The notes below the pieces were generated by a model. It was not told the origin of the DNA. It searched no databases and saw only the letters and a program-made list of their open reading frames with translations. Below, in pieces: positions 45,591 to 56,173 of a stretch of DNA of 64,000 nt. Source of the DNA: Lasiosphaeria ovina (Eukaryota; Ascomycota; Sordariomycetes; Sordariales; Lasiosphaeriaceae); NCBI GenBank assembly GCA_033439765.1, contig JAULSN010000001.1:372001-436000 (forward strand), given 5' to 3'. Made by a program: the position numbers and the translations under genes. How positions within the stretch are numbered: the stretch's first letter is position 1; every line of letters starts with the position of its first letter.

Positions 45591-47019
45591 ATGCCGTGGC
45601 CTTCCCTGCTGCCGTTTGCAAGGCAGACCATTGCAATTGAAATCCTGCGTCCGTTTCCGTTGCGAACCGTCCGCACGGGCGCCGGCCGCTTTTCAGTTTC
45701 GCGAAGCTATTCATACAGCGGCCAGAACAACTCCGAGATGATCAAAGACTTGGAACAGCGGCCTTCCTCTGTGAAGAAGACCCCAAAGCGGCCCAGGTTG
45801 GCGGCAAGGTGAGAATCCACTGACCCCGCAGCCTTCACTCTCGAACCACAAAACGACTGTCTTTTCTCTTCAATCGCTTGACTTAGACCGCTTGGTGACT
45901 GACCAAGTACGTGTTTACCAGCGTCCTTCTCGTCTCACCCACCAACCACGTCTTGCTTTTGAAACGTGTCGAAACGTCTAGCTCGTTTGCCTCGGCTCAC
46001 GTGTTTCCCGGTGGTAACCTGTCGACGTTCCACGAGGGTACGCTCCTTGGAACAGTGGACGAAAGCACCAAAGAATTCCAGGACGGCACGGCGTATCGGC
46101 TGGCCGCGGTCCGCGAGACGTTCGAGGAGTCTGGCATTCTCCTAGCGCGCCCTCTGGCAGCACACCAAAGCCGTAGCGGCAGCCTCAACAACCAGGCTCT
46201 CCTCCATCTTCCTGACGCGGCCAGGGAAGAGGGAAGGCGAGAAACCCACGGCAACAAGATCAAATTCACCGAGTGGCTGGAAAGTCGAGGGGGTGCGCCA
46301 GATCTAGGTATGTGCCAGTCACTTTCATGTCCGTCTTCTGTGTTCAGCTAACACGAAACACAGAAAACCTAATCCCATTCACGCGATGGGTCACGCCAGG
46401 CTTCATGGCCAAAAGGTTCTCCACCCAAATGTACCTGTACATGCTACCACTATCGGCCAACTCCAGCATCTTGGGCGCTCCAGAGCACGAGTCTGTGATC
46501 CAGACGCCAACTCACGATGGCGGAATTGAGCACACGACGGCTACGTTCGACCGCCCTGACGTGTGGCTCGCCAAGGCCAAGGCGGGCAACGTCTTGCTGT
46601 ACCCGCCGCAGTTTTACCTGCTCCACTTACTATCCCAGTTTCTAAATGACAAAAGCCCGGCACCTGCGGGCGCCAGCGCCGCCGATGTAACCGCCCATCT
46701 CGAGAGGCAGAGAAGCGCACTGGTGACCTTCCTTCGACAGACGCCGACAACGCCGCCTGATCGGCCCTCGCCGCTCCACGTGCATCCGACGGCGCATATC
46801 CCTTGGGCTGAAAAGGTGATTTGCCCACAGCCGCTGGTAAAGGCTCGCCTCGGGAGCAGGTTGCTCGGGCTTGATGACCCTGGGCCAGAGCTGCAGGCGT
46901 CTGGAAAGGGCGGAGATTACGACAGAGTGCTGCTGGTGAATTGGAAAAACAATGAGCCTCGGGACATTGAGGTCAAGTGGCGAGACGAAGTCTTGCTAGA
47001 AGCGAAGAGTTCCCTATGA
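45591..47019 (+). CDS. Nudix hydrolase, NUDT19-like (probable acyl-CoA diphosphatase)
   Basis: Three exons: 45591-45808, 45922-46307 and 46364-47019, giving 419 aa. The N-terminus (MPWPSLLPFARQTIAIEILR with further Arg/Ser) looks like a mitochondrial presequence. The Nudix fold begins SVLLVSPTNHVLLLKRV and AHVFPGG, and the Nudix box core is LAAVRETFEESGILLA with the metal-binding REXXEE residues. Exon 3 continues with the region typical of the NUDT19 group (IPFTRWVTPGFMAKRFSTQM and LLYPPQFYLLHLLSQF). These enzymes cleave the diphosphate bond of CoA or acyl-CoA in peroxisomes or mitochondria; the substrate is inferred from the subgroup. Exon 2 was placed at the acceptor CCAG|C ending at 45921, because the nearer AAG (45907) breaks the frame. 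Confidence 0.83.
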
Positions 47020-49025
47020 TTATGATAGCTTCGCCAGGGCAGACGTCTCGACTGGTCGGTTCCGGGTTCATGAACTTTATGTAATAGTCGACGGAAATCG
47101 TTGTGCCGAGGACATAAAATCAAACTCTGTAGGTTGCTAACAGAATGCTTGAAAATGTTAGATACTTACTTCATGGTTTCCAACATAATGCTAACATACA
47201 AGAGGGCTTTGAAAGCGGGAGTATTTCTTCTTGGTGTCCCTTACAATGAGTAATTACTAATTAAACCCCTAATTAAATGGCAAATTTCGATCAAAGGAGT
47301 ATATTCTTAAATTTTTGATATATTTCATTTGTTAAACTTTAGGCAACAACTAGGCCCAGAAAAGGCTCGAGGTTTGCACATGGAAGTGGGTGGCGTTCCA
47401 GATCAATACAGCAAAGTGAACATGACAATTTGTTTCCTTTTCATAGGTGCCCTCTCTTCACCAAATTCACTGGACTAGGCGGCAGTGGGAAACTTGACTC
47501 GAGTGTTGGTTGCTATCGGTCTCACTTCTTTCTGCTCGAGTGTTGTTGAACTGCGTGCCTGACAGGCCTGTAAGAGAGCACCTGTATAGGGTGCTACGGT
47601 GGGCTCGGTACTGTAGCTGGCGGAGCGGAAGCGGTAGCGAAGGCGGGGAGCCAAGTGTAGGGTAGTTGTGAGTAGTTGTGAGTAGTTGTGAGCAGGCCTG
47701 CAGGTTTTTATTGCATTTTTGGCCCTGTTACGTAATCAGAAGTCAGCTTCGCTTTTTATTGCAGATTTGAACGATTTGAGCGAATCTACGGCCCCGAGGT
47801 TCAATTACCGCATTTAGAAGTATGTTGACGTTGGCGACGGCGGCAGGGTGCAACTGCGGTACAATTGCGTTGCCAGCGCTTGGAGCGGTGCAGCCAGCGA
47901 ATGCGGTAATTTTTGCTGTAAAACGGGTATTTTCCTGGGCGGTGAGCTGTAACGCATGGGCGCCGATGTACATACCTACAACTAGCCGGGGACGTTTTAT
48001 CAGTCGGAGGAGACGAACTCTAATTAATTGACGCCGTTAATTACTACGGTAGTGGTATGTGGAAATGTCGAGCCTCCTAAGTCAAAAGGGACGCCTTTTT
48101 CTACATCCGAAACAGGAGAAGTGTCACGATAATGGCGCTGATACAGAGCTTCCAGATCCCATGGTCGGAGTAGAAGATAGGTAGGTACCCTTCATATTCC
48201 ATGATCTTTGTCGCCTGTTTGAGCTCCCTACCTTAGGCGGCAGCACCCCTCAACGTTCAAGTGGGGCCGCTAAAAGCGACGCCCGGGCGCTGTACATAGT
48301 AAGGCTGATTTTTGGGCAACCCGCCAGGGCGGAGCTTCTGCCTTTCCCTGCTGCGTGAGCGGGCTGGCTCTGGCTGACCACAACTTCAGCTTCAGGTGGA
48401 TCGACAGCAGGGCTCGATCCGAAGCTGCGGCCCAGAGGCCTACACGTGTACAGTACAGTCTCCAGCGACGAGTACAGGGTGCCGGCCGGGTTCTCGACAA
48501 CGATCCGCACGTTTCTAATTCGCTGGCGTTTCCAGACACATGTAATCCACCAATAATGCGAAAGGCGCGAGCGAGTTTGCTGCAGCAGCACTCTCGCTGT
48601 AGGTCGCTTTGCTGCCTGGAGTTTCGACCGAGACATGGCGGCGGCTCGTGCCCGCTTGTCTCGACGCCTGACTCCTGATTGGCCACTTTTGCCATCGGCA
48701 GGCAATGACGGGAGGGCAGTGGCAATGATAGCCCCGTTTACACGATGAACAGCCCGCCTGCAGCCTGCTCTGCTCTGCTCTACTTGTGACTAGGCTGTGT
48801 GTGTCTTTGTCATGGAACGCTCCGGGATCCAGGCTTATCTCGTCCAAAACTAGAATGGGAGACAAGGCTTCCAAACTCAACAAGGTATATAACACATAGC
48901 CTTTCCCGTTTTAACCCTCTGCGAGCTACAACCCATCTCCTACCATTTGGGCTCAATTTCCCTCGCCTTTATCCTCGTTCCCTTCACCATAACTCTTTCC
49001 TTTTCCGCCTCTATAGTTCTTCGCC
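47020..49025. other. Spacer with AT-rich patch and 10-bp tandem repeat
   Basis: Sequence around 47140-47360 is clearly AT-rich compared with neighbours, and three copies of a 10-bp GTAGTTGTGA-type unit lie at 47661-47690. The segment 47740-48050 has mild coding-like frames on both strands but no recognised domain. It could be a decayed repeat. The last 200 bp are the promoter and leader of the AAA ATPase. Confidence 0.45.
47661..47690 (+). repeat. 10-bp tandem repeat, three units
   Basis: Units read GGTAGTTGTG then AGTAGTTGTG twice, adjacent to each other. Confidence 0.85.
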
Positions 49026-51264
49026 ATGGCACCTGGGCTTATCTCGGATGAGATCCCCAGTGGGGATCGCGTGGTGTCAAAGGAGATGGTGGTCACCGTC
49101 ACCAACGGCCACGCCACAGACGAGGAAGATGCGGTGGGGAAGAAGGTCGTGAATGGCGACGACGTCAAGAAGGCGGGTGCGTCAGAACAAGAGACGCCGT
49201 CAGATAGCGAGAAGCCGTCTGCCGAAACCAAGACCGAGGGTGCCGGAAAAGAGGCTGAGCCCCAGGACACCACCATGAAGTGTGAGATTAAGCATCTCGA
49301 CAGGAGGTTCGACGCCAAAGACGAAAAGTACTTTGAGGAACGCAAAGACGATGTCGAGAAACCCAAGCAAAAGGACTGGTGGCGGCTGTATGCCTTCTGC
49401 ATGGTCAGGCACTTTAATTCTGACAAAGAACTCGAGACGACTCGCCTTTACGTCAACCCGCAACCTCTCAGGCAGCTGCTCAAGGACCTCATCGGGAACT
49501 ACCCTGGCGATCCTATCGACGTGGACGATGTCCAGATCGAAGCGCCCTACCACCCCCTCTTCTACTTCCGGAAGGAGATCGAGACCGAAGGCCTCAAACG
49601 ATTCGAATCAGACGAAGAGTCGCTCGCTCAGCTCAAGCTGCTCATTAGCTGGATCAAGTCGCACTTCGAACAGGACATTGCTGCCTACCAAAAATGCATC
49701 ACCAACGAGCTCAAGGCCATCTCCTACGACAAGATCTGGACCCTCTTCCCTCCCAAGACCATTGCGCACTGCAAGGTGCTCAACCAGAGCCGCGCCCTTC
49801 GCGTGACCGACTCGTGGTATGATGACAGCGATCTTCCAGGTTTTGGTATGAGGACTAAGTACGTCGACTTTGACGGCGAGAGGCTGGGCACTCGCCGGCT
49901 GGAGATGTTTATCCCCAAGTACCAGGGCACCCGGGAGCTGAGCCAGCTCAGCACCATGCCGCTGGATCTACACGAGGATGCCGCCGAAGTCCGCGAGGAG
50001 CTCCTGGCGCGCGGGAGGAAGTTCGAAACGTACCTCGGTCAGCATTACCTGTCATACAACGGCATCGCCCTGAAGGCCACCCCCAACGGCTACGCACGGT
50101 ATAACGTGTCGGGCCGCGTCATGATTGACTGCAAGACGTACCACCGGCTGGACCCCAACGACTCTTTTACCGTCAAGGAGATGAGCAAGGACGAGACCAC
50201 AAGGTGGGAGAGGTCTCGCCGGCGGCACCACAGCAGCAACAACGGCCTCAGCTTCGCGGGCGAGGAGCGCACCTACGACAAGCTGTCGGACGAAGACGCA
50301 ATGCTGACCAACGCCACGGTTCGCGGCTACTCCTTCACCGTGAAGCGCTTCCTCGAGTTCTTCGTCGACGAACTGTTCCCCATCGAGTGGAACATGACTT
50401 GCTTTGATGATCTGGTCCTCGACCCGGCGGTCAAGAAGACGGTTCGCGCGCTGGTCTCCACCCACGCGCAGAAGCGCGACACTTTCGACGACATCGTGAA
50501 GGGTAAAGGCCAGGGGCTAGTCTGCGTGCTGCACGGCCCGCCCGGCGTGGGCAAGACCCTGACGGCCGAGTGTGTGGCTGAATATGTGAAGCGGCCGCTG
50601 TACATGGTGTCGTCTGGAGACCGTAAGTCTATCCCCCCTGACAAACCGCATGCTCTCTGCTTAGCGCTAACCGGTATCTTGTTCAGTTGGCACCTCCTCC
50701 ACGGACCTGGACCACCAGTTGACGCGCATTATGGATATGACGGCGACGTGGCGGGCTGTGCTGTTGATTGACGAGGCCGACGTGTTTCTGGAGCGGCGGT
50801 CGCTGCACGACCTGCACCGCAACGCCATGGTCAGCGTTTTCCTGCGGGTTCTCGAGTACTACGGCGGCATCCTGTTCCTGACGACCAACCGCGTGACGAC
50901 CTTTGACGACGCCTTCAAGTCGCGGATCCACATCCCCATCCGCTACACGGACCTCAGCGTCGAGTCGCGGATGCAGATCTGGCGCAACTTCTGCAAGATG
51001 GTCCCCGGCGGAGTCGACATCAACGAGAAGGGCCTCGCCATCCTGGCCAACCACGACCTCAACGGCCGCCAAATCAAGAACGCCATCAAGGCCGCGGAGA
51101 GCCTGGCTGCCTTTGACCGCGTCAAGCTGGACCTTGAGCAGCTGCTGCACATCACCAAGATCCAGGCCACGTTCGAGAAGGACCTGACCAGCCTGAGCGG
51201 CATCGACTACACGGCGCCAGGCGAGACCAAGAAGGACGCCGACAGCAGGAACATGTTTCTGTAA
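49026..51264 (+). CDS. DUF7025 and AAA+ ATPase domain protein
   Basis: Two exons, 49026-50622 and 50687-51264, with a 64-nt intron, giving 724 aa. Residues 1-90 are acidic and disordered. The middle (about 115-330) matches DUF7025, found before AAA modules in filamentous fungi (WWRLYAFCMVRHFNSDKELE, EAPYHPLFYFRKEIETEG, ALRVTDSWYDDSDLPGFGMR). The AAA core starts near 495, with Walker A GPPGVGKT (about 504-511), Walker B AVLLIDEADVF (about 556-566) in exon 2, and the sensor LFLTTNR. The acidic pair DE in Walker B is present, so ATP hydrolysis is expected. This group is abundant in ascomycetes; its clients are unknown, and a membrane-linked or protein-remodelling role is only inferred. Confidence 0.87.
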
Positions 51265-52765
51265 TTTTCGGGTTCTTCTCTCTAATAATGACTCTTAACG
51301 CTAGCCTTTTCATCTCCTTGTATTGTCATCTTTCCGTGGCTATGGGGGGAATCTCTGCATGTTTCACTGACACGGCGCATTTCTTTTGCGGTAGCTGAAG
51401 GCGGGCCGGAATAGGCCTCAGTGAGTTTCTCCGGCGCAACGAACATACATGAGCTTTATCGGTTTTCTACATGGACTTGGCTCGATAGTTAGGGCATGCC
51501 TACTTGCCTAGATAGAAACTATTGCTTTACCTTTCTGTTATGATCCTGCCCCTGAACCAAGCAACACCCCCTAGCGTTCAACACTACGACTCCCCGCTAT
51601 GACGCAATCGTGGAGGCGGAGAACCGGCGTTCGGCCTGTGGGGCCTTCATTTCTCGTTCCGATATGCGCAGGCAGTTAGCGGCGCCGAACGTGGATGTCG
51701 GTAATTCAGGATTGAGAACACGGGAGCAGGTGTAGCAGCAGAGGCCGTGGGAGGATGCGATTGGACCCAAGGACACCTCCCGTCGGCAGCCGGCTCTGGC
51801 AGAGCCTTGGCTTGGGGCCCTTGCGTGTGCCGCGGCGGTGGGATGTCGGGCGGGCGTGTACAAAGGGGCATCTCGGGATTAGGGCGGCGCTGCTTGAAGC
51901 GGATTTGACAAGTGCACAAACGCGAGGATTTTGCTGACGTAGACGACAAAAAAAAAAAAAAAAAAAAATTCGCGAGGCAATCCTTGCCAATTTATTTGCC
52001 TGAAAACGTCGTTCCCAAAATGTGGTGCTGTGTTATGACGTCGTTGGAAACCATCGCGGACTGTCGGAGGGGAGCAAACAATGGAGCCTTCCGCTGGAAA
52101 ACGCTGCCGGTCAGATATGTAATCATGAGACTGCTCTCGCATAAAACGGCAGCCTCGGTCCATTTTAGTAAGGACTGTAATCACATAACTGTTTTAGGAA
52201 AAAGAACTCGAAGAAAGGAGGAGACTTGCAGGTCGAGTTGAAAGTAAGATTCGGCTCCTGGAGCTTGAAATTGCCTAGACTTCTAACACCCCGCACCGCA
52301 GCCGCTAGTGGAGCTTATTCGGTGCTGTGGCATTTGGAATCATCGACCGGCCCTGTAGCTCAGGGCTGAGGGAGGGGGCGTGCCATTGGCCAGGGATTTG
52401 TCAAAGCCGCCAAAATGGACGACCGATCAACAGAGCTTCGCCCCTGTGCTTTGGAATCGGCACGAAGCTCAGTCCGCCTGCAACATCCAGTGCGCCGGCT
52501 ACGCATATATCTATATAACCGCCGTCTCAGGAAAAGCTCAATCTCTTTCATTGCTACTATCCACTGTTCCCAATACATCAGACGGAGCAGCTCAGCCTTC
52601 ATCCAGTCCACTCTGCCCCCTCCTCCGCCATCGCCCCTGCATCAGCCGTGATCGCGAAACAACCCCTCCAAAACCCACAGCGACCCCACTCCGCAACAGC
52701 GCTCGTCATAAATTACCACATCGGCGCAAAAAGCTCGAGAGGTTCTAAATACCAGCATTTTGCGC
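51265..52765. other. Spacer with A21 tract; MsrA promoter
   Basis: An uninterrupted run of 21 A lies at 51948-51968, and a pyrimidine-rich stretch precedes the MsrA start. No gene is supported; the open frames here overlap each other and lack domains. Confidence 0.5.
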
Positions 52766-53581
52766 ATGGCCTCTACAAAGAACCTCCCGTCCTTCCTCAC
52801 CCGCCTCATTCGACCGTTTACGTTCTCAGCGACCATGTCCGGCGTGTCTTCCTCTTCGGGCGGCTCGCCCACGGCCGCCGCCATCCCCGAAGGCGCCGAG
52901 AAAGCGACGGTCGCGGCCGGCTGCTTCTGGGGCGTCGAGCACGCTTTCCGCAAGAAGTTCTCCAACAGCGGCCTGTACGACGCGCGCGTCGGCTATATTG
53001 GCGGCGACGTGGCGAACCCGTCGTATCGCGCCGTGTGCGGAGGCAACACTGGCCGTACGTGTCGTACTTGCGCGCGCCCATTCCCCCCCCAAGAAACAAA
53101 CCCCCCTATAAAAAGGAAACAAAATACTGACTTTTGTGTGCCGACCAGACGCTGAAGCCACGCAGCTCATCTACGACCCGACGCAGCTCAGCTACTCGCA
53201 GCTGCTCGAGTTCTTCTACCGCATGCACGACCCGACGACGGTTGACCAGCAGGGGCCGGACCGGGGCCCGCAGTACCGCAGCGGCATCTTCTTCCACTCG
53301 CCCGAGCAAGAGACGATCGCGCGGGACATTACCAAGCGCGTCGACGAGCAGTGGTGGGACGGCCGCGTCGTGACCGAGATCCTGCCGGCAAAGGAATGGT
53401 AAGCGAATTTGTTGATCCCACGCAGCCCGGAATTGATCCAGAACTATGTATTGAGTAGCGCGCTGATATTCTTCAATATAGGTGGGATGCCGAAGAATAC
53501 CACCAGCTGTACCTGGATAGGAACCCCATGGGCTACGAGTGCCCGAGCCATTTTACTCGACCGTTCCCGGAGCTGAAGTAA
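52766..53581 (+). CDS. msrA: Peptide methionine sulfoxide reductase A
   Basis: Three exons: 52766-53054, 53149-53398 and 53482-53581, giving 212 aa. The catalytic motif GCFWG (Cys about residue 53) is present, followed by [18 protein letters not shown] and the substrate-pocket region [20 protein letters not shown]. The C-terminal part is GYECPSHF. MsrA reduces methionine-S-sulfoxide in proteins with thioredoxin as donor, protecting against oxidative damage. Residues 1-23 ([20 protein letters not shown] and more) look like a mitochondrial presequence, and Met24 (MSGVSSS) could start a cytosolic form. The next gene downstream on the opposite strand also encodes a predicted mitochondrial protein. 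Confidence 0.93.
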
Positions 53582-53987
53582 AGCTCCGCTGCGCGCATTG
53601 TACATTTGTTCAACACATATCTATGGGGAGGCACAGGTGGGACGAGAGCTCTGACGGCGTCAAGAGCCAGTCGAACTCTAATGATGGGATGAAAAATGAC
53701 CGCTGTACTGGTGTTATAGGAGTTTTTTGTATTTTTAGAACTTTCAACACAGAATACCTAGTTTTTTATTTATTTATTACAAGGAAAACCCATTTCACAT
53801 ATCCCCACGCTTCGCTTTGACTCTACAAACGCTGGCTAGTGGGTCATATGTGCGCCGAAACCATTGAGTAGAGAGGTCCTTGTACCAGGCCGTCTGCTGC
53901 TGCTCACACCGGGCTATTTGCCCCCCAATTCCTAATCCTGTTATGCAATATTCCTACCCTCCATCTCGCCCCTCGCCATCTTCATCT
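53582..53987. other. Convergent 3' region
   Basis: Short AT-rich spacer between the ends of the MsrA and GHITM-like genes; no feature was recognised. Confidence 0.5.
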
Positions 53988-55156
53988 CTACTTCCTCCTT
54001 TGCTGCATCATCAATATCTGCACCATGCGAACCCAGATGTTCAGAAAGTCCAGCTCAAGGCTGATGCTCTCGTTCACGGGATCCCTCTTGATCAGTCCGC
54101 GCTCCGCGAGGCGAGCATGGTGCAATACCTTCTGCACGTCGTAGAGCGTGAAGCCGCCAAACACGGCGAGGCCACCATACAACCAGAGGTTCTCGGTGAG
54201 GGCCAGGGTGCGGATGGCCGTGGCCGGGATAATCAGAGGCGCGAAGCCAGACACGGCAACGATCGCGGCACCAGCGAGCAGAGGACCACCAATGTAAAGG
54301 TACTTTTCCTGCTTGGCAGTGGCACCAACGAATGAGATAGCGCCCATCATGGCGACCGTGTACAGGCCGGCGCGAGCGAGAAGAGCGGGAGCAGCCATCG
54401 CCATGAGGGGGGCGACAATGGCGGCTTGGGTCACGTTGAAGGCCGTCCAGAAGGCATACTTGGGAACGTAGCTGAAAGAGGGAAATGTTAGCAAGACATA
54501 ATATCAGAGATACAAATCGGGGGAGCAAAACCCGCCATCCCGAGCTGCGCCAAAGAGGAACAAAAAAGAAGCACCTACTTGTCAGGGTCAATGGACCGCG
54601 TGGCAATCATGCTGCCAATGCTGAGGGCAATGCCGCCAATGCCAATGGCCCAGGGGTTGGTGGCCATCAGGCGGTAGACGAAGCCCGACGTGACCATGCG
54701 GTAGGCCGACACGCCGATGATGCCGACGCCGAGGCCCGTGTGCAGGAACGTGTTGTTGAGGTACTGGCGCTCGAACAGCGGCATGCCGCCGTCTTCGCGC
54801 GTCTCGCGGTTGAACATGACGTTAACCGCTACTAGCGTGCCGCCGAAGATGGCGCCGCCGACAACCAGCTTGCGGATCAGCTCGCCGCGCCGCGCCGCCG
54901 GATCTGCGTACGCCTGCTGCTGGTAGCCGCGCGCGGCGCCTTTCACGCGCGCCAGCACGTTACTGCTGCTTGATGTCTTTGCGTTTGTGCGAGCGGCGAG
55001 CGACGCTGTGCGCGCCGTGAAGAAGGCATTCTTGGGCGTTGAGTTGTGGAAGGCGCGGATTGCGGTCGAAGGGCTGGCGGTCGAGGTTTTCAGGATCCGC
55101 GGCAGCCGCGACGCTAGGCGCGCGGGGCCTGCGCGGAGCGTTAGAGTGAACGACAT
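53988..55156 (-). CDS. Bax-inhibitor-1 family, mitochondrial GHITM-like inner-membrane protein
   Basis: Two exons, 54579-55156 and 53988-54471, with a 107-nt intron, giving 353 aa. Residues 1-60 are basic, Ser/Thr-rich and without acids (MSFTLTLRAGPARLASRLPR), a strong mitochondrial presequence. Around residues 110-350 there are seven or eight hydrophobic helices, including FLHTGLGVGIIGVSAYRMV, NPWAIGIGGIALSIGSMIAT, FWTAFNVTQAAIVAPLMAM and YIGGPLLAGAAIVAVSGFAP. The family signature region NLWLYGGLAVFGGFTLYDVQ is followed by a conserved C-terminus with ELDFLNIWVRMVQILM. This is the GHITM/TMBIM5 branch, which in animals supports cristae structure and proton/calcium exchange; the fungal role is inferred. 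Confidence 0.88.
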
Positions 55157-55978
55157 GGCGGTGCTGCTTCGGATTCTCGATGTCGAACAGGAAGGAAAAA
55201 ATTGATGAGGCGATGTGAAGTGGCTTTTGAGAGCCGTCGGTGGAGGGTTGGAGGCGGCAAGTTTGGTGACGTCTTGGCCACCGGCACTGCAGTGTTGGGC
55301 TGCTTAGCTAACGTGGAGGAGGGATTGGTCCAAGCTCTCAAGGAAGCTTCGAGCAGCCCCGCGCTCGTTGTTTGTGAGCTCTGTCGGATTTAAGCGGAAA
55401 GAACGGAAGTAAGAAGACCCTAACCCTAGAATAGTAAGTCGTTTCGAAGATTCGATGGGACATCAAACTCCAGCGCGAGAACGAGCTCTCAGATGACTAG
55501 GTATCTAGGCCACATTCTGGAGTTGTGCATCATAGGTAAAGGGCTTCGTCAGGAATCACTTGCTCCTGATGAAACATGTAAGTAAAATAAAGTCATTTCT
55601 TGTTGTTTAAATTGCATTTGGTGTCCAATGGGTCATCGCCACCCCACCTGGTACTCATTCACCTGGTACTCATCCACCTGGTACTCATTCACCTGATACT
55701 CATTCGCTCGACGTATTGAGGTTCATACGCCAATTAGACATAAGCTCTGTCACTCACACGGAAGTTGAGAACAATCATCATGGGAAGAGTTTTTTTTATT
55801 TAAGAATATTATAAGTTAGAAAAGAAATGGAGTCCTACTGAATGATCAAGGATGAGAGATTGTTACTACATCTTACCTACTCAGAAGAGTAAAAGACAAC
55901 GACCTGAAGTTGCAGCTTCAGTCGTATGGAAAGAACTTTAAGTCTCACTCTCAACTTCCACCACAGCCAGAGGTCAGC
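55157..55978. other. Upstream region of the GHITM-like gene with 15-bp minisatellite
   Basis: It contains an ACCCTAACCCTA motif (55417-55428), resembling Homol-E/telomere-repeat factor sites, and four 15-bp tandem units at 55646-55705. No gene is supported. Confidence 0.5.
55646..55705 (+). repeat. 15-bp minisatellite, four units
   Basis: Four adjacent copies of ACCTGGTACTCATTC; copy 2 ends TCC and copy 4 has GATACT instead of GGTACT. Confidence 0.95.
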
Positions 55979-56173
55979 TTACAAGGGCACGTAGGTGGTT
56001 GTGGTGGTGTTGCAGTCCGAGCACTTTATATGCCTACAGGAAAGGCCAGTGCACGAAGAATGAGTGCCGGTCGTGTTGTTTTGATAGCAGAAACAGCACT
56101 GCCAGGTCTGGGCCGTCCTGGTCTTACGAGCACTGGGGCACGTAACGGTGTAGGTGGTGTGTGTGCCTGTCAT
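55979..56173 (-). CDS. Tiny Cys-rich protein with zinc-ribbon-like spacing
   Basis: A 64-aa frame starting MTGTHTTYTVTCPSARKTRT. Its core WQCCFCYQNNTTGTHSSC is followed by C-x4-C-x-H-x2-C-x2-C (LSCRHIKCSDC). The W-x-CC-x-C ... C-x4-C-x-H-x2-C-x2-C arrangement resembles a family of small uncharacterised ascomycete proteins with a putative zinc-binding knot. There is no signal peptide in this frame, so it would be intracellular unless an upstream exon adds one (a possible neighbour frame lies at 56170-56361). Codon evidence is weak at this length, so the call rests on the Cys pattern. Confidence 0.42.
   Translation of the reverse strand: MTGTHTTYTVTCPSARKTRTAQTWQCCFCYQNNTTGTHSSCTGLSCRHIKCSDCNTTTTTYVPL

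Noticed and set aside
55417..55430. Telomere-like ACCCTAACCCTA
   Set aside because: Only two repeats; more likely a promoter motif than an interstitial telomere.
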